64,000 nucleotides of DNA from an uncultured Bacteroidota bacterium (GCA_903850915.1 CAINMV010000017.1:1-64000); one strand, 5' to 3'. Positions 33,958 through 45,106 are shown, counted from the first letter of the stretch. Translations and numbers: made by a program. Notes: generated by a model not told the origin, from the sequence alone.

Positions 33958-35031
33958 ATGAAACAATATCGTGTCATCGGAATTATGAGTGGGACATCTT
34001 TAGATGGTGTTGACTTATGCTATGCAGAGTTTTATAGCGAAGCAGGGGGGTGGAAATATCGTAATGTTGCGGCGCAAACCTTTCGATATAGCGATGAATG
34101 GAAAAGTCGTTTGATGAATTTGAATAGTCAAGGTGCCGAAACTCTAGCTAGAACACATGTTGAATATGGCCATTATTTGGGCCAGCTTGTTAACGATTTT
34201 TGTAGCGATAGGAATCTAGTAGTGGATTTAATTTCTTCTCATGGTCATACCATTTTTCATCAACCCGAAAATCATTTTACAACGCAAATAGGAGACGGTG
34301 CATCTATATATGCGATAACAGGCGTTCGAACAGTGAGCGATCTGCGCAATGTTGATGTAGCACTTGGTGGTCAAGGAGCTCCATTGGTTCCAATAGGAGA
34401 GCGCGATTTGTTTGATGGCTTTGGTATGTTTCTAAACCTTGGCGGTATTGCCAATGTATCTATTTTTAGTGCCGAGAATCAGCCTGCCGCATTTGACATT
34501 TCACCGTGCAATATGTCATTAAATATGCTTTGCGAAAAATACCTTGGCACGGCTTACGATGAGGGTGGCTTGAGAGCATCGATGGGAGAGATAAATCCAT
34601 CATTATTGGATAGCGTATCAGCGCTTGAATATTTTAAAGCCACCGCTCCAAAGTCCTTAGGGAAAGAATTCACTGATAGGTTATATCTGCCGATAATCGA
34701 AAGGTATGACATTTCGATTGAGGATAAATTACATACAATCACGCAACATATTGCAAACGAAATTTGTCGGGCCATAAATCACAATGCCCCATACTGCCGT
34801 CAAGGTCGAGTGTTAGTGTCTGGTGGTGGCGTATACAATACATTCTTGATGGAGCTATTGAATCAACAATGTGAACTTGAATTGGTCGTTCCTGAGGAGT
34901 TTATTGTTGAGTTTAAAGAAGCTTTAATCTTTGCTTATCTTGGATTACTAAGAACTACAGGTGCGGCCAATTCCCTCGCATCCGTAACATTTGCGCGGAA
35001 GGATAATATTGGAGGGGCATTGTGGGGCTAA
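33958..35031 (+). CDS. anmK: Anhydro-N-acetylmuramic acid kinase
   Basis: Phosphorylates and opens 1,6-anhydro-MurNAc to MurNAc-6-phosphate during cell-wall recycling. The 357-residue protein has the ATP-binding start Gly-Thr-Ser-Leu-Asp-Gly-Val-Asp (about 10-17), Gly-Asp-Gly-Ala-Ser-Ile, Leu-Asn-Leu-Gly-Gly-Ile-Ala-Asn-Val (about 159-167) and Ser-Gly-Gly-Gly-Val-Tyr-Asn. Length is normal. The gene is alone between two oppositely oriented genes. Confidence 0.95.
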   Translation: MKQYRVIGIMSGTSLDGVDLCYAEFYSEAGGWKYRNVAAQTFRYSDEWKSRLMNLNSQGAETLARTHVEYGHYLGQLVNDFCSDRNLVVDLISSHGHTIFHQPENHFTTQIGDGASIYAITGVRTVSDLRNVDVALGGQGAPLVPIGERDLFDGFGMFLNLGGIANVSIFSAENQPAAFDISPCNMSLNMLCEKYLGTAYDEGGLRASMGEINPSLLDSVSALEYFKATAPKSLGKEFTDRLYLPIIERYDISIEDKLHTITQHIANEICRAINHNAPYCRQGRVLVSGGGVYNTFLMELLNQQCELELVVPEEFIVEFKEALIFAYLGLLRTTGAANSLASVTFARKDNIGGALWG

Positions 35032-35054
35032 TTTACAATAATAATTTCACCGAA

Positions 35055-36275
35055 TTAAACTTGGGACTTGTTTTTCGAGAGTGCACGGTATGCTAAGAAA
35101 AAGCTTAACATAGTGAGTATTGCACCCATAAAAAAGGGTGCGCCAGTAAATTTTATTAAAGCAGCTTCACTTGTGAAATAGGTGAAGAGGTTGGTCATAA
35201 ATGGAGGGCCAGCGATTGATGTTAAACTTATTAAACTTGTAAGTGCACCTTGCAGTTCCCCTTGTTCGCTTGCGCCGACTTGTTTGCTAATGATGCCCTG
35301 TATAGCAGGACCTGCAATGCCGCCAATGCAATATGGAATTAAAAAGGCATACATCATCCATCCTTGCGAGGCGAAAGCAAAAAGTAACAATCCCAAGAAA
35401 TATAAGGTTAGCCCTACATAAACCGTTTTTATTTGTCCAATTTTTGGTATTATCTGGCCAATAAGTAAGCCTTGTACCAATGCCACTAGGATGCCTACAG
35501 CGGCCAAAGAATATCCCACTTGCATTTCATCCCATTTAAACTTGTACATCACATAAAATGGCCAGTTACTTTGTACCGCATACGAGGCAATATACACGAA
35601 AAATATAGCAGCAAGCATACCGTAAATTAATGGATATCTTTTCAGATGAACGAAGGTTCCTATTGGATTGGCTCTTTTCCATTCGAACGGACGACGATGT
35701 TCCTGTTTTAACGATTCAGGTAACACAAACAAGCCGTAGAAGAAATTTAGGAAGGCAACAACGGCTGCAATTATAAAGGGAACTCGAACACCCCAATGGC
35801 TTGCAAAACCACCAATCAATGGGCCAATAATAAATCCTAGTCCAAAGGCAGCTCCAATAATACCAAGGCTCTCGGATCTTTTTTCGGGTTCGGTAATGTC
35901 AGCAATATAAGCCGATGCTGTGGTGTAACTTGCTCCTAGTATTCCTGCTAAAATACGACCTAAGAACAACCAGGCGATTGTGGGCGCCCAGGCTTGCAAA
36001 ACGCAGTCGATGGATAAGCCGAGTAATGCAAGAAGTAAAACAGGTCGCCGTCCGAATTTATCACTTAAACCTCCTAGGATAGGAGCAAAAATAAATTGCA
36101 TGATAGAAAAGGCAAACATAAGCCAACCGCCGTATTTCGCGGCCTCACTGATGCTCCCTCCCGTAAGTTCTGCTATAAGTTTTGGGATAACAGGTATTAT
36201 TATGCCAAAGCCAATTACATCAATGAGAACGGTAATGAAGATAAATCCTAGGGCAGCCTTTCTGTTGTGAATCAT
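35055..36275 (-). CDS. Major facilitator superfamily transporter, TetA-like
   Basis: A 406-residue inner-membrane carrier with about 12 helices. Motif A Gly-Gly-Leu-Ser-Asp-Lys-Phe-Gly-Arg-Arg-Pro (about 65-75) is well kept, and the helix-5 motif Gly-Pro-Leu-Ile-Gly-Gly fits drug/H+ antiporters of the TCR/Tet group. The N-terminus has the Asp-Val-Ile-Gly-Phe-Gly-Ile-Ile-Ile-Pro-Val-Ile-Pro pattern typical for this group. No regulator lies next to it, so a housekeeping or unknown export role is as likely as resistance. Confidence 0.9.
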   Translation of the reverse strand: MIHNRKAALGFIFITVLIDVIGFGIIIPVIPKLIAELTGGSISEAAKYGGWLMFAFSIMQFIFAPILGGLSDKFGRRPVLLLALLGLSIDCVLQAWAPTIAWLFLGRILAGILGASYTTASAYIADITEPEKRSESLGIIGAAFGLGFIIGPLIGGFASHWGVRVPFIIAAVVAFLNFFYGLFVLPESLKQEHRRPFEWKRANPIGTFVHLKRYPLIYGMLAAIFFVYIASYAVQSNWPFYVMYKFKWDEMQVGYSLAAVGILVALVQGLLIGQIIPKIGQIKTVYVGLTLYFLGLLLFAFASQGWMMYAFLIPYCIGGIAGPAIQGIISKQVGASEQGELQGALTSLISLTSIAGPPFMTNLFTYFTSEAALIKFTGAPFFMGAILTMLSFFLAYRALSKNKSQV

Positions 36276-36390
36276 AATTGTTTTTTATGCATTCAAAGTA
36301 ACGGTTTTATTTTTTGACAATAAAGGCAATTTCTTCTTCAACCTGCCAGTTTAAGGCATTGGTGCCTGTTGGGGTGGTTGAAATCCCGGT

Positions 36391-37497
36391 CTAGTTAGTT
36401 GTCGTTTCTTCTTTGTTTGGTCGTACAAAAAACAAATCTAATCCTACGGGTGGCATAGTGTCGCCAAGCAGGTATCCAAAAGGTTTCAATCCATCTATAC
36501 GGTCGAATATTACTTTGGCAATTGCAGTAATTGGTATCGATAAAAACATTCCTGCAACACCCCAAATGGTGCCTCCCATTAACACTACAATTATGGAAAC
36601 CAATGCATTAATCTTTACTTTTGATGCCACAATTACAGGGCTGATAAAATTATTGTCGATAAACTTGGAAAGTGTGTAAGCAATAAAGACATAAAATGCA
36701 AAAATTGGCTCCTTGGTTATTAATGCTATCGTCATCGCAAGGCATACGGCCACAATTCTACCAATATATGGGATTAAATTTAACAAACCTCCAACAACAC
36801 CGAGTAGTAAGGCATATTGTATGTCTAATATGAAGAGTGAAATAGAGTACAAGGAGCTGAGTAGTGCAAATTCGAGCATCAATCCAATAAGATAATTTTG
36901 AATTAGCGACTTGGTTTCTACGAGCACCTCTTTCACTGCCTGATAATTGTCGGATGGGAATAGTTTAGCGACAAAACTTAACAGAAGTGGCTTATAAAAC
37001 AAGATCAGAAAAGTATAAACCGGAATCAAAAACGCTATTATTAGTGCTCCGCTGATTGTACTAATGGTTTCTCCAATTACCCCCGGCCCATTTTTAAGGC
37101 CTTCAGTTTCTACCTTAACAACCCAAGTTTGTATTTGAGATGAGCTAAGGTGAAATGCTTCTGATAGCCATTGCAAAGTGCTTGCAATTAAATCCAATAA
37201 CTTTTGTCGTAAAAGAGGCATGGAGTCGCTAAGTATATTGATTTGTGTAGCAATAAATATGAATAGTGCAGCAATAAAAAGGAAAGCAACCAAAAGTGCA
37301 ATAGTAATTGCTACAACACGATGAAGTTTCTTTTTTAGTAGATTTACCAGAGGGTTTAATAAAATGGCAATTATCAATGCGAAAAGTATAGGTACAATAA
37401 TTCTTTGGCCAGCAGAAAGAATATAGAAAAAAGCGAGAACGCCCATTATAATCAATGATAAGCGAACTGAAAGTGGAGGATCGTATTTATTGAACAT
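36391..37497 (-). CDS. AI-2E family transporter
   Basis: A 368-residue membrane protein of the AI-2E (TqsA/PerM) family. Helices fill residues 15-70, with a non-hydrophobic middle region (about 70-140) that contains the putative ligand part. C-terminal helices carry the Asp-Asn-Asn-Phe-Ile-Ser-Pro motif (about 280-286), a hallmark of the family. Members are exporters or Na+/H+ antiporters. The family name does not prove AI-2 transport. Confidence 0.88.
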   Translation of the reverse strand: MFNKYDPPLSVRLSLIIMGVLAFFYILSAGQRIIVPILFALIIAILLNPLVNLLKKKLHRVVAITIALLVAFLFIAALFIFIATQINILSDSMPLLRQKLLDLIASTLQWLSEAFHLSSSQIQTWVVKVETEGLKNGPGVIGETISTISGALIIAFLIPVYTFLILFYKPLLLSFVAKLFPSDNYQAVKEVLVETKSLIQNYLIGLMLEFALLSSLYSISLFILDIQYALLLGVVGGLLNLIPYIGRIVAVCLAMTIALITKEPIFAFYVFIAYTLSKFIDNNFISPVIVASKVKINALVSIIVVLMGGTIWGVAGMFLSIPITAIAKVIFDRIDGLKPFGYLLGDTMPPVGLDLFFVRPNKEETTTN

Positions 37498-37689
37498 TTT
37501 ATATTAATGCAGTAAAGGTAAATTTTATTTATTACAAGAAAAATGATGAAAGTCTGCTCAATGGATATAAATTACCAAGTACTTTCAAATGTTTTTCGAT
37601 TGTAGGATGGGTTATTCATTATATTGTGGGTGTATCATTTTTAATTTATTATTCATTCCTTAAATTGCGCTCCTAAATTTTACGTAAAT

Positions 37690-38880
37690 ATGTATTCAAC
37701 ACTTCAACCATTGCTTCAAAAAGAGCTAGAGTCAATACGGGAAGCCGGATTGTTTAAGAATGAACGAATTATTGCCACTCCTCAAGGAGTAGAAATTAGC
37801 CTAGCCGATGGAAGTAAGGTTTTGAATTTCTGTGCTAATAATTATTTAGGCTTGTCGTCACATCCGCGTGTAAATGCGGCTGCCAAAGAGGCTATCGATT
37901 CTCATGGCTTTGGTATGAGCAGCGTTCGATTTATTTGTGGAACGCAAGATATTCATAAAACCCTCGAACATAAAATTTCAGAATTCCTAGGTACCGAAGA
38001 TACGATTCTTTATGCTGCAGCTTTTGATGCCAATGGTGGTGTTTTTGAGCCTCTACTTAACGAAGAAGATGCCTTAATTAGCGACGAACTAAATCATGCT
38101 AGTATTATCGATGGCATTCGATTATGTAAAGCCGATCGCTATCGTTACAAGCATAATGATATGGCAGATTTAGAGGAGAAGCTGAAAATAAATATGGATA
38201 AACGCCATCGAATGATTGTAACTGATGGTGTATTTAGCATGGACGGAACTATTGCTCAGCTGGATAAAATTTGTGAACTCGCGGATAAATATAATGCCAT
38301 TGTTATGATGGATGAATGTCACGCAAGTGGATTTATGGGAAAAACTGGAAGGGGAACTCATGAGCATCATAATGTGATGGGCAAAATTGATATTATTACA
38401 GGCACGCTTGGAAAAGCATTGGGTGGAGCCATGGGAGGATTTACCTCTGGTCGTAAAGAAATAATCGATTTGTTACGTCAACGCTCTCGCCCTTATTTGT
38501 TTAGTAATTCATTAGCCCCAAGTATTGTTGGTGCAGGTATTGAAGTGCTCGAGATGTTAAATGAGTCGACGGAACTTCGCGATAAGTTAGAACGCAATAC
38601 AACATATTTCCGTAAAAAAATTACCGATGCCGGTTTTGATATTAAGCCGGGAACGCACCCCATTGTGCCGGTCATGCTTTACGATGCAGTATTGGCGCAA
38701 AAGTTCGCCGCACGCATGTTGGAGGAAGGTATATATGTGGTAGGCTTTTTCTTTCCTGTGGTTGCAAAGGGAAATGCTAGAATACGCACACAAATGAGTG
38801 CAGCACATGAATTGCACCATCTCGATGCGTGTATAGCGGCATTCACAAAAGTTGGGAAAGAGTTGGGTGTGATTAATTAA
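37690..38880 (+). CDS. kbl: Glycine C-acetyltransferase (2-amino-3-ketobutyrate CoA ligase)
   Basis: PLP enzyme of the alpha-oxoamine synthase family. It converts 2-amino-3-ketobutyrate plus CoA to glycine and acetyl-CoA in threonine breakdown. The 396-residue protein has Asn-Asn-Tyr-Leu-Gly-Leu-Ser (about 48-54), Phe-Asp-Ala-Asn-Gly-Gly, Asp-Glu-Cys-His-Ala-Ser-Gly (cofactor Asp), and the PLP lysine in Gly-Thr-Leu-Gly-Lys-Ala-Leu-Gly-Gly (about residue 242). threonine dehydrogenase (tdh) is not next to it. AT-rich upstream region of 192 bp, divergent from the AI-2E gene. Confidence 0.95.
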   Translation: MYSTLQPLLQKELESIREAGLFKNERIIATPQGVEISLADGSKVLNFCANNYLGLSSHPRVNAAAKEAIDSHGFGMSSVRFICGTQDIHKTLEHKISEFLGTEDTILYAAAFDANGGVFEPLLNEEDALISDELNHASIIDGIRLCKADRYRYKHNDMADLEEKLKINMDKRHRMIVTDGVFSMDGTIAQLDKICELADKYNAIVMMDECHASGFMGKTGRGTHEHHNVMGKIDIITGTLGKALGGAMGGFTSGRKEIIDLLRQRSRPYLFSNSLAPSIVGAGIEVLEMLNESTELRDKLERNTTYFRKKITDAGFDIKPGTHPIVPVMLYDAVLAQKFAARMLEEGIYVVGFFFPVVAKGNARIRTQMSAAHELHHLDACIAAFTKVGKELGVIN

Positions 38881-38917
38881 AAAAGTGAATTTATTGCTAG
38901 TATAGAAGCTAATTAAA

Positions 38918-39052
38918 TTAAACTAGTTGAGATGATAGAATAGGTTTCTCCGTATTCACCTCAAACCGACTAGGACAACCTTTTTTATGGCATGCACTGA
39001 AAAATACCGAAAGAAGAACAAAAAGTAAAATTGATCCTTTGTTGATACGCAT
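38918..39052 (-). CDS. Small 44-residue predicted lipoprotein
   Basis: A short frame read on the minus strand: 44 residues, ATG to TAA. The N-terminus is basic (Met-Arg-Ile-Asn-Lys), followed by a hydrophobic core (Ile-Leu-Leu-Phe-Val-Leu-Leu-Ser-Val-Phe-Phe) and a lipobox Ser-Ala-Cys with the lipid-accepting Cys21. The mature part is only 24 residues and starts Cys-His-Lys-Lys-Gly-Cys-Pro-Ser-Arg. Signal peptide plus lipobox plus a proper stop make it a credible gene. Small CysPro-containing lipoproteins of this shape are seen elsewhere in Bacteroidota (from memory). Function unknown. Positioned convergent to kbl. Confidence 0.7.
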   Translation of the reverse strand: MRINKGSILLFVLLSVFFSACHKKGCPSRFEVNTEKPILSSQLV

Positions 39053-39117
39053 AAGGATGCAAATTTAGACCTTTCACATGGAACTTTTCGTTTTCTTTGC
39101 ATTAAATTTAAATTAAT

Positions 39118-39891
39118 ATGCAATTTGTTATAATTGAGCCAAATATAGCTGAGCGTTATGCTGTCCTTCGTTTAAGTCGTCCGAGGGAACTAAATGCGCT
39201 AAATCTGCAGCTAATGCAGGAATTACGTGCAGGATTGCAACTGCTCGATGCCGATGATAACATTCGATGTATTATAATTACAGGTAATGAGCGTGCCTTT
39301 GCTGCGGGTGCCGACATCAAACAGATGCAAGAGCGGTCTGCTATTGACATGCTTAAAATTGACCAGTTTGCTACTTGGGATGCAATACGAAAAACCAAAA
39401 AACCAATAATTGCAGCTGTTTCTGGTTTTGCACTTGGTGGTGGCTGCGAATTGGCCATGGTGTGTGATATGATTATTGCAAGTGAAAGCGCCATGTTTGG
39501 CCAGCCGGAAATTAAACTTGGCGTTATGCCTGGTGCCGGCGGAACACAGCGATTAACAAGGGCAGTAGGGAAGGCATTGGCTATGGAAATGGCACTCACC
39601 GGACGGTTTATCGACGCTCAAAAAGCACTGCAATTTGGACTCATCAATAAAGTTGTTCCAGTAGAATATTATCTTGAAGAGGCGATAAGCTGGGCAAAGG
39701 AAATTGCACAATTGTCTCCTTTAGCAGTAAGGCTCACTAAAGAAAGTGTGAATAAAGCGTTTGATAGTACTTTAAGTGAAGGCTTGGAATTTGAACGAAA
39801 GAATTTTTATATGTTATTTGCTAGTGAGGATCAGAAGGAAGGCATGGCTGCCTTTATAGAAAAACGCAAGGCAGAGTTTAAGGGCAAATAA
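39118..39891 (+). CDS. Enoyl-CoA hydratase/isomerase family protein
   Basis: A 257-residue crotonase-fold enzyme, most likely hydrating enoyl-CoA in fatty-acid oxidation. The oxyanion-hole motif is Ala-Ala-Gly-Ala-Asp-Ile-Lys (about 61-67). The catalytic Glu positions are in Gly-Gly-Gly-Cys-Glu-Leu-Ala and Gly-Gln-Pro-Glu-Ile-Lys-Leu-Gly-Val-Met-Pro-Gly-Ala-Gly-Gly-Thr-Gln. Both glutamates are present, so true hydratase activity is plausible. No other beta-oxidation genes are near. Confidence 0.93.
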   Translation: MQFVIIEPNIAERYAVLRLSRPRELNALNLQLMQELRAGLQLLDADDNIRCIIITGNERAFAAGADIKQMQERSAIDMLKIDQFATWDAIRKTKKPIIAAVSGFALGGGCELAMVCDMIIASESAMFGQPEIKLGVMPGAGGTQRLTRAVGKALAMEMALTGRFIDAQKALQFGLINKVVPVEYYLEEAISWAKEIAQLSPLAVRLTKESVNKAFDSTLSEGLEFERKNFYMLFASEDQKEGMAAFIEKRKAEFKGK

Positions 39892-39971
39892 AAATTATCC
39901 CAATTTGAGATTATTTAAGTTACAATAAAATAAAACATTTTCGCTGCGGCGGAATTTACCAATACATAATC

Positions 39972-41279
39972 ATGAAATATTTGCCATTCCAGAAAGAGCT
40001 TTTTATAGAAAACAGACAACGTTATACGGCTTTGTTGAAACCCAATGCTGTTGCCATTTTTAATAGCCATGATGAAATGCCACGTAGCGCAGATTCGAGC
40101 TTTTATTTCTCGCAGAATCGCGATCTGTTTTACCTCACTGGCATCGATCAAGAGGATTCAATTTTAGTGCTTTATCCTGATTCACCGAATCCGGTTTTTC
40201 GTGAGATGTTGTTTTTAAAACGTACAAGCGAAACTATTGCCATTTGGGAAGGTCATAAATATACCAAGGAAGAGGCTCATTCAACTTCAGGTATTGCACG
40301 AATTCATTGGCTTGAAGATTTTGAGACAATGTTGCAATTGGTCATGCATCAGGCAGAATATGTATATCTTAATCTAAATGAACATGATCGTCACGTTTGG
40401 CACCAAAAATATAAGGATATCGATTTTGCCCATCGCATTCAAAGGGAGTATCCATTGCATAAATGTGAGCGTTCTGCCCCGTTAATGCATCGATTACGTG
40501 CTATAAAAAGCAAATACGAAATAGCTGCAATGCAGGAGGCAGTGAATATTACCCATAAGGCTTTTGAACGTGTTTGTTGTTTTGTAAAGCCAGGTGTTAC
40601 AGAATACGAAATAGAAGCGGAAATCACGCACGAGTTTTTAAGAAACAGAGCTACTGGGCATGCCTATACACCCATTATCGCTAGTGGCGCAAGTGCCTGT
40701 GTTTTGCACTATATCGAAAACAATAAAGCATGCCATGATGGCGAATTGATGTTACTCGATTTTGGTGCGGAATATGCTAATTATGCAGCCGATTTAACCC
40801 GATGTATTCCAGTAAATGGCAAGTTCTCTCCCCGTCAGAAAGAGATTTACAATGCGGTGTTAAGTGTTCATAATAAGGCCAAAGCAATGCTTTTGGTAGG
40901 CGAAACTTGGGACAATTACCACATGAAGGTAGGGCAAATAATGACGGAGGAATTATTGAAATTGAGGTTAATTAAAAAAGAGGATTGCAAAAATGATGAT
41001 TGGGATAATGTCCCTTGGAACGAATCGAAAGCCTATCGCAAATATTTAATGCATGGAACGAGTCACTATCTTGGCTTGGATGTTCATGATGTTGGCAGCA
41101 GATATCGTAAATTTGAAGCAGGAATGGTCTTTACTTGCGAACCGGGTATATATATCCCAGAAGAAGGAATCGGAGTGAGAATTGAGAACGACATACTCAT
41201 CACCGAAAAAGGAAATACCGATTTAATGGGCGCAATTCCATTGGAGGTGGATGCGATTGAAGGATTAATGGCAAAATAA
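39972..41279 (+). CDS. pepP: Xaa-Pro aminopeptidase (M24B)
   Basis: Dinuclear-metal exopeptidase that removes N-terminal residues before proline; cytoplasmic. The 435-residue protein has an N-terminal creatinase-like domain and the C-terminal pita-bread domain with metal ligands Asp in Leu-Asp-Phe-Gly-Ala-Glu and Asp in Ala-Ala-Asp-Leu-Thr-Arg, His in His-Gly-Thr-Ser-His-Tyr-Leu-Gly-Leu-Asp-Val-His-Asp, Glu in Cys-Glu-Pro-Gly-Ile-Tyr-Ile and Glu in Arg-Ile-Glu-Asn-Asp. It is first in a three-gene unit with a TPR-like protein (7 bp gap) and secG. Confidence 0.93.
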   Translation: MKYLPFQKELFIENRQRYTALLKPNAVAIFNSHDEMPRSADSSFYFSQNRDLFYLTGIDQEDSILVLYPDSPNPVFREMLFLKRTSETIAIWEGHKYTKEEAHSTSGIARIHWLEDFETMLQLVMHQAEYVYLNLNEHDRHVWHQKYKDIDFAHRIQREYPLHKCERSAPLMHRLRAIKSKYEIAAMQEAVNITHKAFERVCCFVKPGVTEYEIEAEITHEFLRNRATGHAYTPIIASGASACVLHYIENNKACHDGELMLLDFGAEYANYAADLTRCIPVNGKFSPRQKEIYNAVLSVHNKAKAMLLVGETWDNYHMKVGQIMTEELLKLRLIKKEDCKNDDWDNVPWNESKAYRKYLMHGTSHYLGLDVHDVGSRYRKFEAGMVFTCEPGIYIPEEGIGVRIENDILITEKGNTDLMGAIPLEVDAIEGLMAK

Positions 41280-41286
41280 ATAGGAA

Positions 41287-42459
41287 ATGAATAAAAAGGA
41301 ATTTTCGGCATACCTGCATAAACCGCATCTTATTGATAAGCATGCTGAGATTGCTTTGCAAGAGGTGGTTGCCGATTTTCCTTATTTTCAAGCCGCGCAG
41401 CAGTTGTTGTTAAAAGCACATCAAAACAATGGTAGTTATCATTTTGATAAACAACTGTCGATTGCCTCGCTTTTACATGGAAATAGGGCATTGCTATATG
41501 CTTTTTTAAAGGACAGCCTCGTGCATGAATTCGAGCAGATAACTCAAGATGATCCGAATTTAATAGAAGAAACCTTAGATGAAACGGGTGCTTTTTTAAC
41601 AACTTCATTTGAAATAGAAAAATTGTCATTAGGCGATACTTTGAATGCGTTTGAAAAGGAGGTTACGGAAATCAATGATGTTGGTCTAGTAGAATCGATT
41701 TCTGATGATTTAATCGCAAAGGAGTTAGATTTTAATGATGACGGCAAACAGAATCCTGATTTAGCTTTGGATACAGACCTGCCATTTCAGGATTTTGATC
41801 GAAAATACTCCTCTTATTTAACTCCTGAAGATCCTGCTGAATCACCCGACTTCGCTAACGGATTAACTAAATCTGAGACAACAGAAGCTAAAATTCCCGT
41901 TTCTGAAATGGATCAAGTCTATTTTGACTTGCCTTTTCAGAATTTTAAAGAAAAATATCTCGATAAGCAGGAAAGTGAAGAAGGTGATATAGCCCCAATG
42001 TCTGCCGAAGAGTCGAAGGTAATTGCAGCTATTGAGCCCGTAGACTTTTTAAGTTGGCTGCAATCGAAACGCATATCGCACCCGATAAATGAAAAGTATA
42101 ATGCCACAACAGAGCAGATAGTAGAGGGAAATGAAATTGCTGCTGGAAATGACTTGCAGCCTACAGCACAGCAGAGGAGATTAATAAAATATAACGACTT
42201 AATCGACAGATTTATAGAAACAAGTCCGAGTATTAGCAAGCCACAGCCGGCCAAATTTTACAAGCCGACCGAAAAAGCTAAGGAGAGTTTCAATGAAAAT
42301 TTCGACCTGGTGACTGAAACTTTAGCTAAAATTTACATCAAACAAGCCAATTATAAACGAGCTATTTTAGTTTATGAAAAATTAAGTTTGTTGTATCCCG
42401 AAAAAATCAGTTATTTTGCAACCCGAATTTCAGAATTACAAACGTTACTCATCAAATAG
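41287..42459 (+). CDS. TPR-like acidic protein of unknown function
   Basis: A 390-residue soluble protein. The start has Tyr-Leu-His-Lys-Pro-x-Leu-Ile-Asp, then Phe-Pro-Tyr-Phe-Gln-Ala-Ala-Gln (about 32-39), a helical repeat-like N-terminus. The long middle (about 100-300) is very acidic and low complexity, with a repeated Leu-Pro-Phe-Gln-Asp/Asn-Phe block (about 162 and 217). The end has a TPR-like helix pair Leu-Ala-Lys-Ile-Tyr-Ile-Lys-Gln...Tyr-Lys-Arg-Ala-Ile-Leu-Val-Tyr-Glu-Lys-Leu. Genes of this kind often sit before secG in the phylum. The function is unknown. Confidence 0.78.
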   Translation: MNKKEFSAYLHKPHLIDKHAEIALQEVVADFPYFQAAQQLLLKAHQNNGSYHFDKQLSIASLLHGNRALLYAFLKDSLVHEFEQITQDDPNLIEETLDETGAFLTTSFEIEKLSLGDTLNAFEKEVTEINDVGLVESISDDLIAKELDFNDDGKQNPDLALDTDLPFQDFDRKYSSYLTPEDPAESPDFANGLTKSETTEAKIPVSEMDQVYFDLPFQNFKEKYLDKQESEEGDIAPMSAEESKVIAAIEPVDFLSWLQSKRISHPINEKYNATTEQIVEGNEIAAGNDLQPTAQQRRLIKYNDLIDRFIETSPSISKPQPAKFYKPTEKAKESFNENFDLVTETLAKIYIKQANYKRAILVYEKLSLLYPEKISYFATRISELQTLLIK

Positions 42460-42461
42460 AT

Positions 42462-42821
42462 ATGTACAATTTTTTAGTTATTATAATGGTTATTATTGCC
42501 GTATTGTTAGTTTTAGCAGTATTGGTACAACGTTCTAAAGGTGGAGGCTTTAGTAGCTCCGTAAACGCCAATCAGTTTATGGGTGTGCAAAAAGGTACCG
42601 ACTTTATTGAAAAAACAACATGGACACTCGCTATCAGCTTGTTCGCCTTATGTTTAATTGCCACTCTATTGGTGAAAAACCAAGGTCCGACTGAGAAAAA
42701 AGGCTTACTTGATGGCGTAGATAAAGAAGCTCCCGCTGCGGCTCCGCAACAGCAAGCTCCTGCTGCCCAACCAGCTCAACCGGAAGCAAATCCGGCACCA
42801 AATGGTGCACAGCCTAAATAA
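42462..42821 (+). CDS. secG: Preprotein translocase subunit SecG
   Basis: Small subunit of the SecYEG channel. The 119-residue protein has two membrane helices (about residues 3-20 and 50-68) joined by the conserved loop Gln-Arg-Ser-Lys-Gly-Gly-Gly-Phe-Ser and Phe-Met-Gly-Val. The C-terminal 35 residues are a Pro/Ala/Gln-rich tail, longer than in E. coli but usual in Bacteroidota. The gene starts 2 bp after the TPR-like gene and is ended by a strong terminator. Confidence 0.93.
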   Translation: MYNFLVIIMVIIAVLLVLAVLVQRSKGGGFSSSVNANQFMGVQKGTDFIEKTTWTLAISLFALCLIATLLVKNQGPTEKKGLLDGVDKEAPAAAPQQQAPAAQPAQPEANPAPNGAQPK

Positions 42822-42828
42822 CAATTTA

Positions 42829-42857
42829 CTAACCCCCGCTTAAAACGGGGGTTTTTT
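42829..42857 (+). terminator. Terminator of the pepP-secG unit
   Basis: Stem AACCCCCG/CGGGGGTT (42831-42838 with 42845-42852) with a short TTAAAA-type loop, then a T-run. Confidence 0.88.
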
Positions 42858-42959
42858 ATTGCCTTTCTATTTGAAAATTGACAAAATTTCAGTAAAAAAC
42901 GAAATGATGTTGATGTTAATGATTCATTCTTGACAATATAATGGCAATAATGGCAGAAA

Positions 42960-42983
42960 GTCAGTCTTGGCACAATTGCTGAC
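42960..42983 (+). promoter_or_regulatory. Inverted repeat with TTGGCAC upstream of groES
   Basis: GTCAG (42960-42964) and CTGAC (42979-42983) flank TCTTGGCACAATTG, 58 bp before the groES start. It is the only dyad seen in the 220-bp leader, and no CIRCE element (TTAGCACTC-N9-GAGTGCTAA) is there. It may be a heat-shock regulatory site or part of a promoter. The spacing does not fit a sigma-54 promoter. Confidence 0.3.
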
Positions 42984-43040
42984 GTAGTTCCAACAATAAC
43001 ACAAATAAACCAATCATTTTTTTTAAATTTATTTATTATT

Positions 43041-43316
43041 ATGGCTTTAAAAGTACAACCCATTGCAGATAGAGTTCTAGTAGAACCATCTGCTGCTGAA
43101 GAGAGAACAGCCGGAGGATTATATATTCCGGATACAGCGAAAGAAAAACCACAACGCGGAACAATTGTTGCCGTTGGAGCTGGAAAGAAAGACGAACCGA
43201 TGACAGTTAAAGCAGGTGATACTGTTTTGTACGGTAAATATGCTGGTACTGAGGTTACAATCGATGGAAAAGATTATTTAATCATGCGTGAAAGCGACTT
43301 ATTCGCTATCGTATAA
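43041..43316 (+). CDS. groES: Co-chaperonin GroES
   Basis: The 91-residue lid of the GroEL chamber. It starts [11 protein letters not shown]. The mobile loop is Thr-Ala-Gly-Gly-Leu-Tyr-Ile-Pro-Asp (about 24-32), and the roof and barrel have Gly-Thr-Ile-Val-Ala-Val-Gly and Tyr-Gly-Lys-Tyr-Ala-Gly-Thr-Glu. Length and order (groES then groEL after 81 bp) are normal. Confidence 0.97.
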   Translation: MALKVQPIADRVLVEPSAAEERTAGGLYIPDTAKEKPQRGTIVAVGAGKKDEPMTVKAGDTVLYGKYAGTEVTIDGKDYLIMRESDLFAIV

Positions 43317-43367
43317 TATTATCCTCGACTTTAACTGATTTATTGGTTATAGGTTTTATTAAAATAA

Positions 43368-45026
<1,659 letters not shown>

Positions 45027-45070
45027 TTTGTTGTTATCCCAAAAGGAATGACATTAAATGAAATAGTCTA

Positions 45071-45106
45071 TAAAAGCCCTTCTATTAATAATAGGAGGGT
45101 TTTTAG
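45071..45106 (+). terminator. Terminator of groESL
   Basis: Hairpin AAAGCCCTTCTATT/AATAGGAGGGTTTTT (a few G-T or mismatched positions) with a short loop, then a T-run, 45 bp after the groEL stop. Confidence 0.75.

Noticed and set aside
42965-42983. Sigma-54-type promoter (TGGCAC...TTGC) before groES
   Set aside because: GG and GC are 7 bases apart instead of the required 10.
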